Shown here: positions 42,838-51,757 of the stretch, piece by piece
How the letters are laid out: each line of letters opens with the position of its first letter
Position numbering within the stretch: the stretch's first letter is position 1
Origin: Actinoalloteichus fjordicus
Lineage (GTDB): Bacteria; Actinomycetota; Actinomycetes; Mycobacteriales; Pseudonocardiaceae
Assembly: GCF_001941625.1 (NCBI RefSeq)
Contig: NZ_CP016076.1
Span: 3,348,001 to 3,412,000 of the forward strand
Length of the DNA: 64,000 nt
Reading direction: 5' to 3'
The notes under the pieces: model-generated
Databases searched by the model: none
Told to the model about the DNA's origin: nothing
What the model saw: only the letters and a program-made list of their open reading frames with translations
Made by a program: the position numbers and the translations under genes

Positions 42838-44661
42838 TCACGATGCCGGTTCGCGGTCGCGGTCGTCCGATCGGCCCGCCTCCGGTTCGGACCATCGGTG
42901 CGTCGCCTGTGGACCGTGCCAGGACCGCCAGAGCGCGGCATACGGTCCGTCCGCGTCGAGAAGGTCCTCGTGGCTGCCCAGTTCGGTGATCCGACCGCCG
43001 TCCAGGACGGCGACGCGATCGGCGTCGTGGGCGGTGTGCAGCCGGTGCGCGATGGCGATGACGGTGCGCCCGGCCAGTACGGCGGCCAGCGATCGTTCGG
43101 CGTGCCGGGCGGTGGTCGGATCCAGCAGGGCGGTGGCCTCGTCGAGGATGACGGTGTGCGGGTCGGCCAGGACCACCCTGGCCAGGGCGATCTGCTGGGA
43201 GCGGGCGGCGTCCAACCCCGCCCCCGGCGTGTCGAGCCGGGTGTCCAGCCCGGCGGGCAGGTCGTCGACCCAGTGCGCGTCCACCGCGGCCAGCGCGGCG
43301 CGCAGCGTCGTGTCGGCAGCCTCGGGGGCGGCGATGCTCAGGTTGTCGCGCAGGGTGCCGAGGAAGACGTGGTGTTCCTGGGTGACCAGGACGACGCGGC
43401 GCCGTAGTTCCGCAGGCCCGAGCCGGGCGACGGGGACCCCGCCGACGGTGATGCTGCCCGTGCGTGGTGCGTCGATGCCGGCCAGCAGCCGTCCGAGGGT
43501 GGACTTCCCAGCGCCGGAGGGGCCCACCAGTGCCAGTCGCTCCCCCGGCCGCACGGCCAGGTCGATGCCGATCAGGACGTCACGGCCCTCGACGTAGGAA
43601 TGGGAGACGCCGACGACCTCGATACGGTCGTCGGCCGGTGCCGTCTCCGTGTGGACGGGGGCGGTCCCGGCGGCCAGCGCGACGCCCTCGATCCGGGCCA
43701 GGGACGCGCCGCTGCGCTGCAGCTGCTCCAGGTAGATCAGCACCCGGTCGAGGGGTTCGGTGAGCTGGAGGATGTAGAGCCCGCCTGCGATGACGGTGCC
43801 GATACCAATCGTCCCTTCGAGATAGCGGACGCCGCCGACCAGCAGGATCACCGCCAGCGGAATCCCATAGGAGAACTCCAGGACGGGGTACAGGACCGTG
43901 CGCAGCCGCAGGGTCCGGTTCTTGGCGTCGTAGGAGTCGGCGACGCGGCGGTCGCCTTCAGTGATCCGGCGTCGCCGCAGCCGCAGCGACTCCACGGTCG
44001 CGGCGCCGTCGGCCGTGGCGGCGAGGCTCTCCGAGACTGCGGAGGTGGCGTGGCCCTCGGTGAGATAGGCGGTGCGGGCTCGACGCAGATACCACCGGGC
44101 CACCACCCCGATCACGGGGGCGCCGACCAGCGCGCACAAGCCGAACAGCGGGTCCAGCAGCGTGATCGCGCCGAGGATGAGCAGCACCTGCACGGCGGAG
44201 AGGAACAGGCCCGGTCCGGCATCGCGCAGGGTGGTGCCCAGGGTGGCGACGTCGGTGGAACTGCGGGTCATGAGGTCGCCGGACCCGGCGTGCTCGACGA
44301 CGGAGGTGGGCAGGGCCAGCGTCCGGTCGACGAAGCGTTCGCGGAGCCGGGCCAGGGCGCGTTCGGCGAAGCGGTGGGCCGCGTAGTACGCGAGGCGGGT
44401 GAGCAGGAACTGGGCCACGGCGAAGGCGACGAGCGCGGCGGCGAGGAGGTCGAGGACGGCGGTGCCCTCGCCCGCCTCGACGCGATCGACGATCTCGCCG
44501 AGCAGCCGGGGCGCGGCCAGACCCGCCGCAGCGGCCAGGAACGTCAGGGTGATGACGATGACCAGCGCGCGCCGGTCATGGCGCAACAGATCCCAAGTGG
44601 CGCGGCCGACGGCGGGTGCGTCGGCGACGGGAAGTCGCCCGTCGGCGGGCGAGCTGCTCAT
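42838..44661 (-). CDS. ABC exporter half-transporter, catalytic-ATP-site subunit
   Basis: 607 aa: six-helix transmembrane domain (about 1-320) fused to an ATPase domain. Walker A GPSGAGKST (about 380), Q-loop VVLVTQEHH, Walker B with catalytic Glu VILDEAT (about 503) and H-loop IAHRLHT are intact. The ABC signature is lost, reading LDAARSQQ where LSGGQ is expected (about 484). With the partner encoded just upstream it would form one working nucleotide site from its own Walker motifs and the partner's LSGGQ. Its start overlaps the upstream stop (ATGA), so the two are co-translated. Probably a heterodimeric exporter of drugs, lipids or peptides. Confidence 0.9.
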   Translation of the reverse strand: MSSSPADGRLPVADAPAVGRATWDLLRHDRRALVIVITLTFLAAAAGLAAPRLLGEIVDRVEAGEGTAVLDLLAAALVAFAVAQFLLTRLAYYAAHRFAERALARLRERFVDRTLALPTSVVEHAGSGDLMTRSSTDVATLGTTLRDAGPGLFLSAVQVLLILGAITLLDPLFGLCALVGAPVIGVVARWYLRRARTAYLTEGHATSAVSESLAATADGAATVESLRLRRRRITEGDRRVADSYDAKNRTLRLRTVLYPVLEFSYGIPLAVILLVGGVRYLEGTIGIGTVIAGGLYILQLTEPLDRVLIYLEQLQRSGASLARIEGVALAAGTAPVHTETAPADDRIEVVGVSHSYVEGRDVLIGIDLAVRPGERLALVGPSGAGKSTLGRLLAGIDAPRTGSITVGGVPVARLGPAELRRRVVLVTQEHHVFLGTLRDNLSIAAPEAADTTLRAALAAVDAHWVDDLPAGLDTRLDTPGAGLDAARSQQIALARVVLADPHTVILDEATALLDPTTARHAERSLAAVLAGRTVIAIAHRLHTAHDADRVAVLDGGRITELGSHEDLLDADGPYAALWRSWHGPQATHRWSEPEAGRSDDRDREPAS

Positions 44662-46475
44662 CGGAGGCCCTCCTCGGCGGGTGCGGTGTCGGAGCGGGCC
44701 GTGGCGGCCGAGAGGACGGGGTCCGCACGAGTCGGTCTGGCGGGCGCCGGGTCCGCTGCCTCGTCTTCGGCGAGGACGTCGCGGGTGACCAGGGCACGGT
44801 AGCCGCGCGAGGCTGTCATCAGGGCGGCGTGGGTCCCCTCGGTGTGCACTCGCCCGTCGACGAGCAGGACGATGTGGTCGGCGTGGTCCAGGACCAGCGG
44901 TGACGCGGTGACCACGACGGTGGTCCGGCCCGTGCGGGCGACGGACAGCCTGCGGGCGATCACGGCCTCGGTATGGGCGTCGACCGAGGAGGTGGGCTCG
45001 ATCAGCAGCAGGACGTCGGGGTCGGCCAGCACCGAGCGGGCCAGCCGGAGCCGTTGCCGCTGGCCGCCGGAGAGGTCGCGGCCCTGGGGCCGAATCGTGG
45101 AGTCCAGGCCGTGGGGGAGTCCGCTGAGGACGTCGTCGGCTGCGGCGGTGTGCAGGGCGGCGAGGACCGCGGCGTCCGCGTGGTCCTCCCCCGTGGCCAG
45201 CGCCTCGCGCAGCGTGCCTGCGAAGAGGTAGGCGTCGTCGGCGGCCAGCAGGATGCGGCGGCGCGTCTCCGCCAGCGGGAGCCGGGCCAGCGGCGTGTCA
45301 CCCCAGACGGCGTCGGAGTCGACGTGCCGGGCCAGCCGTTCCAGGATCGCCGTGGCCTCGACGGTGCGGGCGGTCACCAGGGCTGTCACGACACCGGGCG
45401 CGATGGTGACGCCGGAGGCCGGGTCGTGCAGGGCGGCCGGTTGGTCGGGACCGGGTACGGGCTCGACGTGGTCCTGCACGATCGGGGCGAGTCGAAGGAC
45501 GTTCACGACGCGGCGGGCGGCGACCAGTCCCTTGGCGATCTGGTCGGCGCCCTCGATGAGGAAGAGCACCGGGACGATCAAGGCGGCGACGTAGCCGTAG
45601 ACCGCGATCATCTCGCCCACGGTGATCTGTCCCGCCGAGGCCATCCTCGCGGCGATCCAGGTGACCGCGACGAGGAAGAGCGTGGGCATCCCGGCCGCGA
45701 CGGCCTGGATCCAGCTGGTGACCGCTCCGACGCGGTAGCCCTCGGCCCGCAGGTCCTGGGATGCGGATCGATACCGGCGGGCGAACTGCTCCTTGCCGCC
45801 GATCCCGCAGAGCACCCGGAGCCCGGCGACGATGTCGCCTGCCTGGGCGGTCAGCGCGCCCTGATGCTCGCGGTAGCGGGTCTCGGCGGTCTGGAGCCTG
45901 CCCAGGAGCGGGCCGATGACGACACCCAGCAGCGGAACACCGAGCAGGACCACGGTCGCCAGCACCGGGGAGATCGCCAGCAGCAGGACCGTCACCGCGC
46001 CGTAGGCCATCACCGCGCCGACACCGGGCCCGACGCAGGTCAGTGCCAGGGCGATGTGACTGACGTCGGTGGCGCCGATGGTGACGACCTCGCCGGTGCC
46101 CACTCGGCGCGACAGCGTGTGGCCGAGGCGGGTCGTCTGCCGGGTGACGACCTGCACCGTGCGGAGCGAGGCATCGGTGCGGAGGAAGGTCATGGTGCGG
46201 TGCCGGGCCATGCCCGCGAGTGCGTTGGCGAGGGTCAGGGCAAGAATCCCCACCGTCCACCAGACCAGGGCGGACATGTCTCCGGCGCGCAGGCCGTCGT
46301 CGACGGCGCGGGAGAGCAGGTAGGGCGGCAGCATCATCCCCACCATCCAGATCGTGCTCCACATCGTCCCGGCCAGTGCCCGACGGAGCTGACTGACCAC
46401 CAGCCACACCAGGTACCGGCCGGGGCCGCGGGTGTCTGGCACGCCGGGATCGGCGTAGGGGGCTCGTCTGCGCAC
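44658..46475 (-). CDS. ABC exporter half-transporter, degenerate-ATP-site subunit
   Basis: 605 aa, transmembrane domain plus ATPase domain, but the nucleotide site is broken. The Walker A position reads VTARTVEAT, the Q-loop Gln is absent (LLAADDAYLF), Walker B reads LLLIEPTSS with Ile in place of Asp, and the H-loop His is Ser (VTASPLV). The signature LSGGQRQRLRLAR is perfect (about 466). This is complementary to the partner gene downstream. GTG 46475 is supported by a TACCGT box 7 nt upstream and no ribosome site (leaderless). First gene of the two-gene operon. Confidence 0.9.
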   Translation of the reverse strand: MRRRAPYADPGVPDTRGPGRYLVWLVVSQLRRALAGTMWSTIWMVGMMLPPYLLSRAVDDGLRAGDMSALVWWTVGILALTLANALAGMARHRTMTFLRTDASLRTVQVVTRQTTRLGHTLSRRVGTGEVVTIGATDVSHIALALTCVGPGVGAVMAYGAVTVLLLAISPVLATVVLLGVPLLGVVIGPLLGRLQTAETRYREHQGALTAQAGDIVAGLRVLCGIGGKEQFARRYRSASQDLRAEGYRVGAVTSWIQAVAAGMPTLFLVAVTWIAARMASAGQITVGEMIAVYGYVAALIVPVLFLIEGADQIAKGLVAARRVVNVLRLAPIVQDHVEPVPGPDQPAALHDPASGVTIAPGVVTALVTARTVEATAILERLARHVDSDAVWGDTPLARLPLAETRRRILLAADDAYLFAGTLREALATGEDHADAAVLAALHTAAADDVLSGLPHGLDSTIRPQGRDLSGGQRQRLRLARSVLADPDVLLLIEPTSSVDAHTEAVIARRLSVARTGRTTVVVTASPLVLDHADHIVLLVDGRVHTEGTHAALMTASRGYRALVTRDVLAEDEAADPAPARPTRADPVLSAATARSDTAPAEEGLR

Positions 46476-46660
46476 GATTCCGACGGTAGCGGGGAGGGTG
46501 GCCCGTAGCGATGGATTTCCGCCCCCGACGAATGACCTCGCAGCCGAGGCGACCGGCTGGCTGAGCCCCCGATCCTGCCCGCTCGGATGACGGAGAAGAC
46601 GCTGGTCACCGGGCTGGGGCGCTCGAGCGTGATGTGGCTGCCCGGTCCGGACGACGGTGT

Positions 46661-46666
46661 TACTGT
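46661..46666 (+). promoter_or_regulatory. -10 box of the PASTA gene (leaderless)
   Basis: TACTGT followed by 6 nt and ATG 46673; no ribosome site. Confidence 0.5.
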
Positions 46667-46672
46667 CGGATC

Positions 46673-47023
46673 ATGGGGCGTGGCCGGGAGAAGGCGAAGC
46701 AGGAGAAGGCGGCGCGGCGGTGGGACTCCGTCGCCGTGCCTGATCTGCTCGGCCTGACCGCACCGGAGGCCGAGCGGATCGGTGCGGAGCTCGGGCTGCG
46801 GGTGACCGCCCCCGGCGACGATCCCGAGCCGGTGGAGGAACTGAGCGGCACGGTGGTCCGCCAGCACCCCGCAGCGGGTGTGCTGGTCGCCCGGGGGTCA
46901 CGGGTGATCGTGTCGACCACCGGTTCAGGTGGCGAGGCGGGCGCACACGAGCCGAGGTGGCCCTTCCCGCCGGTCCCGGAAGGACACACCGTGCTGGAGC
47001 CCGACGCCGATCGGGCCTTCTGA
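46673..47023 (+). CDS. Stand-alone PASTA-domain protein
   Basis: 116 aa. After a charged start (MGRGREKAKQEKAARRW) comes one PASTA domain: VPDLLGLTAPEAERIGAELGLRVTA-like helix/strand part, then VVRQHPAAGVLVARGSRVIVST. PASTA domains bind peptidoglycan or beta-lactams in PknB kinases and penicillin-binding proteins, but there they are extracytoplasmic. Here there is no signal peptide or membrane helix, so the protein should be cytosolic and its ligand is unknown. A Pro-rich C-terminal tail follows. Confidence 0.8.
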   Translation: MGRGREKAKQEKAARRWDSVAVPDLLGLTAPEAERIGAELGLRVTAPGDDPEPVEELSGTVVRQHPAAGVLVARGSRVIVSTTGSGGEAGAHEPRWPFPPVPEGHTVLEPDADRAF

Positions 47024-47063
47024 TCGGCTGCGCGCCCGCCTGTCTGCTCCCGCGCGGCTCGTC

Positions 47064-47084
47064 GGCACTCGGCACTCGGCACTC
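47064..47084. repeat. Three tandem GGCACTC heptamers
   Basis: Three perfect copies directly after the PASTA gene and 30 bp before the end of the convergent PPOX-like gene. Simple slippage repeat; no known function. Confidence 0.8.
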
Positions 47085-47115
47085 GGCGAGAGGCCACGGT
47101 GCTCGACGCTCGTGC

Positions 47116-47745
47116 TCAGCGGTAGAGCTTCTCGGCGTAAGCCGGTCCGTAGTACGTCTCCAGTTCGGCAAGGGCTGCCTCGGGACGGTCCAGCACCTTG
47201 GCGATGCGAGGGCGGGAGGCCACGGCGTCGGGATTCCAGGTCTCGGGCTTCCACAACGCCGAGCGCAGGAACGCCTTCGAGCAGTGGTGGAAGATCTCGT
47301 CGATCTCCACGATCATCGCGACGCGGGGTCGGTTGCCCTTGACGATCATCTCGTCGAAGAACGGCGCGTCGCTCACCAGCCTCGCTCGACCGTTGATGCG
47401 CAGCGTGTCGCCTCGGCCCGGCACGAGGTAGATCAGGCCGACGTGCGGGTTGGCCAGGATGTTGCGGAATCCGTCGACCCGCCGGTTGCCCGGTCGGTCG
47501 GGGACGGCGATCGTCGTGTCGTCCAGCACGTGGGTGAAACCCGGCGGGTCGCCCTTCGGGGAGACGTCGCAGCGGCCTGCGGCGTCGGCGGTGGCGACCA
47601 GGCAGAACGGGGATGCCGCGAGCCAGTCCCGGTCCAGTTGGTGCAGCGCGGCGCGCTCCTTGGTCGCATTGCGCTCCGTCGGCTCGCCGATCAACGCGGC
47701 CAGCTCGGCAGGTGAGCTGATCTCCACCTGTCCCGTCGACCTCAT
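47116..47745 (-). CDS. Pyridoxamine-phosphate-oxidase-fold protein (FMN/F420-binding type)
   Basis: About 209 aa split-barrel flavoprotein. Recognisable: LAASPFCLVATADAAGRCDVSPKGDPPGF, IAVPDRPGNRRVDGFRNILANPHVGLIYLVPG and DTLRINGRARLV, the pattern of the PPOX family group annotated in mycobacteria as MSMEG_1061-like. ATG 47745 is chosen by motif position with GGGGGAC upstream; the longer frame is Arg/Pro-rich. Function unknown, probably a flavin- or deazaflavin-dependent oxidoreductase. Confidence 0.85.
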   Translation of the reverse strand: MRSTGQVEISSPAELAALIGEPTERNATKERAALHQLDRDWLAASPFCLVATADAAGRCDVSPKGDPPGFTHVLDDTTIAVPDRPGNRRVDGFRNILANPHVGLIYLVPGRGDTLRINGRARLVSDAPFFDEMIVKGNRPRVAMIVEIDEIFHHCSKAFLRSALWKPETWNPDAVASRPRIAKVLDRPEAALAELETYYGPAYAEKLYR

Positions 47746-48163
47746 CCGTGTCGTCCCCCGCGTCGTCGGTGCGTGCGCCCCGGCCGAGGGTAGTCCGGCG
47801 GCGGGGCCGGGAGCCGCCCGTTCCGGCCGTCGTGGAACCGGCCTCGCCGCCCGCGGCACCCGACCCGTCTCGTCGTCTCCCCGTTCCCCGAGGCCCGGCT
47901 CCTTCCGAGTCCCATATCGTCCGGTCGCCCGCCCTCCGCCCCTCGGCGACGTGCGCTTTCATCGGCCCGCCGCACCGCGATGGGCAGTCCGGCGCCTCCC
48001 ACGGCGCTCCCGGCAGCGGGCGGATCTGCTCTCGCGGCGACGAGTTCCGCTCCGGACCGGTGAGTTTCGCGTTGCGGGGAAGTCTGTACCTCCGACAGCA
48101 CGGTCGGTGCCCCGCCGAACACCGACGGCGGGCACCGCGACGACAGAAACGGAGTAGGGACCG
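47746..48163. other. Intergenic stretch, no gene seen
   Basis: Between two divergent PPOX-like genes. Frames on both strands have no start signals or recognisable product. Confidence 0.45.
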
Positions 48164-48670
48164 ATGGCGAAGACGGAACCGGTCGGGACGCTGCACACGG
48201 GTTTCAGCAGCCCCGGAGCGACGGCGGCGTCCTGGTCCGAGGTGCGGGAACGACTGGTGGCATCGGAGGTGTTCTGGATCTCCACGGTGCGCCCCGACGG
48301 ACGTCCGCACGTGACTCCGCTGCTCGCGGTGTGGCGGGACGAGGCCCTGTACTTCTGTACCGGTGGGACCGAGCGCAAGTCCAGGAATCTTGCCGAGAAC
48401 CCGCAGTGCACCCTCACCACCGGGTGCAACCGGCTCAATGAGGGCGTCGACCTCGTCGTTGACGGCCTGGCGGTGCGGGTATCGGAGAACGCCCTGCTAC
48501 GCCGCCTCGCCGAGGACTGGGCGACCAAGTACGGGTGGAACTTCGCGGTGCGTGACGACGAGTTCGTCGGTGAGGGCGGGAACGTGGCTCAGGTGTACCG
48601 AGTGGAACCGGTGACGGTCTACGCCTACGGCCGCGATGCCGAGTACAGCGCGACGAGCTGGCGGTTCTGA
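48164..48670 (+). CDS. Pyridoxamine-phosphate-oxidase-fold protein (F420/FMN-dependent)
   Basis: 168 aa split-barrel protein: VFWISTVRPDGRPHVTPLLAVW, ALYFCTGGTERKSRNLAENPQCTLTTG and VDGLAVRVSE, typical of PPOX-class F420/FMN-dependent enzymes. ATG 48164 has GGAGTAGGGA upstream. Paralogous in fold, but not closely similar, to the divergent gene at 47116. Substrate unknown. Confidence 0.88.
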   Translation: MAKTEPVGTLHTGFSSPGATAASWSEVRERLVASEVFWISTVRPDGRPHVTPLLAVWRDEALYFCTGGTERKSRNLAENPQCTLTTGCNRLNEGVDLVVDGLAVRVSENALLRRLAEDWATKYGWNFAVRDDEFVGEGGNVAQVYRVEPVTVYAYGRDAEYSATSWRF

Positions 48671-48880
48671 GGCGCGACGGTCACTCACTCGGCGAGCGTG
48701 CAGCGGTCACGGCGTGCGTGCCGCAGCCTGCGACGCAGGATCGGCGGCAGGCGGTGCATCGCACCCGCTGCCGCCGATGGTGCCGCAGGCAGCAGACGCG
48801 ACCGGCGGAGCACTCCGGGTGCACAGGTCTCCCTGCGTCGCACCGGCCGGGCGGAGTTCACCCACGCAGCGGTCGGTGCG

Positions 48881-49543
48881 TCAGCGCGGCAGGCACAGCG
48901 CCAGGACCCGATGAAGGCGACGGTCGTCGGTCGATCGCAGCGGCGGCAACAGCAGTGTGGTCAGGCCCGACTCGATGGCGGCCCCGTCCGGCCCGGACCG
49001 ATCGCCCACCATGAGCGCGTCGGCGGCGTCGACGCCCAGCGCCGTCACGGTCCGATCGAACATCGCCCGGTCGGGTTTCTGCACGCCCTGTTCGAAGGAC
49101 AGGGTGAACACGTCGACCAGGCCCGCCAGGCCTGCGTCGGCGAACACGGGTCGCAGATCGAAGTGGATGTCACTCACGACCGCGATCCGCACTCCGGCCG
49201 TATGCAGGCTCCGGAGCACCTCCGAGACGTCCGAGGCGAACGGGTTGTGCCGTGTGTCGGACTCGACGGCATACAGCGACCGGGCCAGCTCCGGGTCCAG
49301 ACCGGCCTCGGCGAACACTCCGAGGTAGGTCTGTCGGTGCCGGTCGGCGTCGGCGTCGACGCCGGGGGCGTCCAGCCGACGTCCGTCGTGATCTACCGTC
49401 CGGATCGCGGCGAGGACGGTCTCGATCTGTTCCGGCCCTGCGTGTCGCCCGATCGACTCCAGTGCCCGTCGAACCCAGTCGGGTTCCGCGAGTGTCGTGA
49501 CGAGGGTGCCGCGCCAGTCGAAGAGGACCGCGTCGAAGGACAT
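48881..49543 (-). CDS. HAD-superfamily protein with altered motif I
   Basis: 220 aa, HAD subfamily IA. Motif I reads FDWRGTL, motif II VVSDIH, motif III Lys in GVQKPDRAMF, motif IV LMVGDRSGPDG. Motif I keeps the nucleophile Asp but has Arg in place of the second Asp that phosphatases use as acid/base, so it may be a non-phosphatase HAD or a sensor. ATG 49543 is at the expected distance from motif I. Neighbours unrelated. Confidence 0.85.
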   Translation of the reverse strand: MSFDAVLFDWRGTLVTTLAEPDWVRRALESIGRHAGPEQIETVLAAIRTVDHDGRRLDAPGVDADADRHRQTYLGVFAEAGLDPELARSLYAVESDTRHNPFASDVSEVLRSLHTAGVRIAVVSDIHFDLRPVFADAGLAGLVDVFTLSFEQGVQKPDRAMFDRTVTALGVDAADALMVGDRSGPDGAAIESGLTTLLLPPLRSTDDRRLHRVLALCLPR

Positions 49544-49974
49544 GGTTCAGATCTATCACGATCGCCGTGGCGGTAGGACGTCGGTACTCGGCCCGGCCCA
49601 GAAGCGCCCGGCGGGCAGTGCAGTGTCGTCTGCCCGAGCCTGACGGGCTGCGTCACCCCACGCACGTCGCATCCCCGCGTCGTTTCCACCGACAGGTCAT
49701 GAGCACTGCCAGACACCGGCCGGTCGGGTCCCCGATGGTGCCTGGTCGGCTCCACGCGACCGGGCGGCAACCAGCCGGGCCGGGAACGACATGCCGGTGA
49801 CCGGTGGGCAGTGCCGGGGCCGGCATCAGGCCACAGCGGGTGTCGTCGGCTCGACGGCATCGCCGGATTTTTGTCGAAACAGCAAAGCAGTTTGACGATG
49901 TTGCGGAGGGCGCGGAGAGTCGGGCAGCGGAGGGCAGCCGCGAGGAAGACGCGGCGCGAAGCAGTGGAGGAAGG
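49544..49974. other. Intergenic stretch with an imperfect inverted repeat
   Basis: Between the divergent HAD gene and the flavoprotein gene. GTCGAAAC (49873-49880) and GTTTGAC (49890-49896) form an imperfect inverted repeat in an AT-rich patch about 80 bp before the flavoprotein start, a possible promoter/operator. No gene seen. Confidence 0.4.
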
Positions 49975-51030
49975 GTGACCACAGTGCGAGACGGCTACGA
50001 CGTGGTGGTGGTGGGAGGCGGCGCCGCCGGACTCGGCGGGGCGCTGGCGCTGGCTCGGGCGCGTCGCTCGGTGCTGGTCGTCGACGCGGGCGAGCCGCGC
50101 AACGCCCCGGCCGGACACGTGCACAACTACCTGGGCCGTGAGGGCACTCCCCCCGGCGAGCTGCTCGCCGCAGGCCGCGCCGAGGTGGCGAGTTACGGCG
50201 GTGAGGTCGTCGCGGGCCGAGTCGTCTCGGCCGAGCCCGTCGGAGGGGACACCGAGGCGGACTCCACCGGTTTCCGCGTGCACCTCGCGGACGGACGACG
50301 CGTCTCCGCGCGGCGACTGCTGGTGGCCACCGGTCTGGTGGACGAGCTTCCCGAGGTGCCGGGGGTGGCCGAGCAGTGGGGACGCGGCGTCCTGCACTGT
50401 CCGTACTGCCACGGCTGGGAGGTGCGCGACCAGCAGATCGGCGTGTTGGCCACCAGCCCCTTCTCGCTGCATCAGGCACAGCTGTTCCGGCAGTGGAGCG
50501 CGCGGGTGACCTTCTTCCTGCACGACCAGCCCGCGCCTGCGGACGAGGAGCGTGAACGGCTGGCGGCCCGAGGGATCACCCTGGTCCCCGGCGAGGTGGC
50601 CGAACTGGTGTCCGTCGAGGACCGCGTCACCGGGGTCCGGCTGGTCTCGGGCGAGGTCGTGGCGTGTCAGGCCCTGGTGGTCGCACCCCGGTTCACCGCC
50701 CGTGCCGACGTGCTCGTGTCGCTCGGCCTGGAGTCGACCGAGCTGGAGGTCGGCGGGCATGTCTTCGGCAGTGCGGTGGCCGCCGACACGACGGGAGCCA
50801 CCTCGGTCCCCGGTGTCTGGGCGGCGGGCAACGTCACGGACCTGCGGGGCCAGGTGATCGGCTCGGCGGCGGCGGGACTCACTGCGGCGGCGGCGCTCAA
50901 CGCCGACCTGATCGAGGAGGACACCCGACGCGCCGTGGTCGAGTACCGCCGTGGGCGTGCGGGCTTCTCGGCCGATGCCGAGCGGGAGACGTCGGAACGG
51001 GTCCTGGGCGACCGGCGCCACGGCGGGTGA
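49975..51030 (+). CDS. Thioredoxin-reductase-like FAD/NAD(P) oxidoreductase
   Basis: About 351 aa. N-terminal FAD motif VVVVGGGAAGLGGALALARA, redox-active pair in GVLHCPYCHGWEVRD (CxxC), a degenerate NAD(P)-binding region around the second domain, and the FAD motif GVWAAGNVTDLRG near the end. This arrangement is shared by TrxR-like disulfide oxidoreductases, including dithiol oxidases of natural-product pathways such as GliT/HlmI. No thioredoxin or dithiolopyrrolone genes are nearby. GTG 49975 follows GGAGG by about 5 nt. Confidence 0.88.
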   Translation: MTTVRDGYDVVVVGGGAAGLGGALALARARRSVLVVDAGEPRNAPAGHVHNYLGREGTPPGELLAAGRAEVASYGGEVVAGRVVSAEPVGGDTEADSTGFRVHLADGRRVSARRLLVATGLVDELPEVPGVAEQWGRGVLHCPYCHGWEVRDQQIGVLATSPFSLHQAQLFRQWSARVTFFLHDQPAPADEERERLAARGITLVPGEVAELVSVEDRVTGVRLVSGEVVACQALVVAPRFTARADVLVSLGLESTELEVGGHVFGSAVAADTTGATSVPGVWAAGNVTDLRGQVIGSAAAGLTAAAALNADLIEEDTRRAVVEYRRGRAGFSADAERETSERVLGDRRHGG

Positions 51031-51095
51031 GACGGGCCGCGTGTCCCGGCAGGAGGGGCGCGGCGAGATCATCGCCGATCGCCGGGACCCCGTCG

Positions 51096-51581
51096 TCAGC
51101 GCGTCGACCGCAGCCGAACGATCTCGGCGTGGGTGCTGTCGTGGCCTGCGTGCAGGAAGCCCGCCAGTGCGCGCAGCCCGTCCTCGTCTAGATCGGCCAG
51201 GTCGTCGCGGGTCCGGGCGGTCAGGCCCGCGTAGTAGTCCGCGACGCGGCGAAGGCCGTGGCCGGTCGGCGTGATCAGTACTCGACGGCGGTCGTCGGGG
51301 TCGTCGGCGCGGCTGACGCAGCCTGCGGCGTCGAGTCGATCGATCATGCGGGAGACGGCACCGGGGCTGCGACCGAGGCGGTCGGCGAGATCACGGGCCG
51401 TCGTGGGGCCGAATCGACGGAGCTCGTGCAGACAGTGCAGATCGGTGGGGACGACGCCCATCCGCTCGGCGATCAGCTCGTTGAGCTGGACCACCGCGCT
51501 CACGAAACTCGGCAGGGCGTCGAGGATCGTCCGCACGGCCGCGTCACGGTCGGCAGCGGCGTCCTCGGGGGATTTCGTCAT
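51096..51581 (-). CDS. MarR-family transcriptional regulator (1)
   Basis: 161 aa winged-helix regulator: LHCLHELRRFGPTTARDLADRLGRSPGAVSRMIDRLDAAG (recognition helix) and the wing VSRADDPDDRRRVLITPTGHG. ATG 51581 is set by motif position. It is convergent with the flavoprotein gene and divergent from the SNF2 gene, either of which may be its target. Confidence 0.92.
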   Translation of the reverse strand: MTKSPEDAAADRDAAVRTILDALPSFVSAVVQLNELIAERMGVVPTDLHCLHELRRFGPTTARDLADRLGRSPGAVSRMIDRLDAAGCVSRADDPDDRRRVLITPTGHGLRRVADYYAGLTARTRDDLADLDEDGLRALAGFLHAGHDSTHAEIVRLRSTR

Positions 51582-51757
51582 GTGAATTCCGGTCGGTCCT
51601 TCTGATAGCTTGTGCCGCCCCGTCGGTGCGTCACGCAACTGGTGTGCCGCGCAATCATCCGGTATCGAGTCTCCCGCCCGAGGAGCAGGCTTGTCCCACG
51701 CACCAGATCCGACCCCGCCGTTCGGCGCCGATCGGCCCGCTCCGGCGGTGACCGCCG

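Noticed and set aside
49975-51030. Flavoprotein as a dithiolopyrrolone/holomycin dithiol oxidase
   Set aside because: CPYC motif is shared by general TrxR-like proteins and no dithiolopyrrolone genes are nearby.
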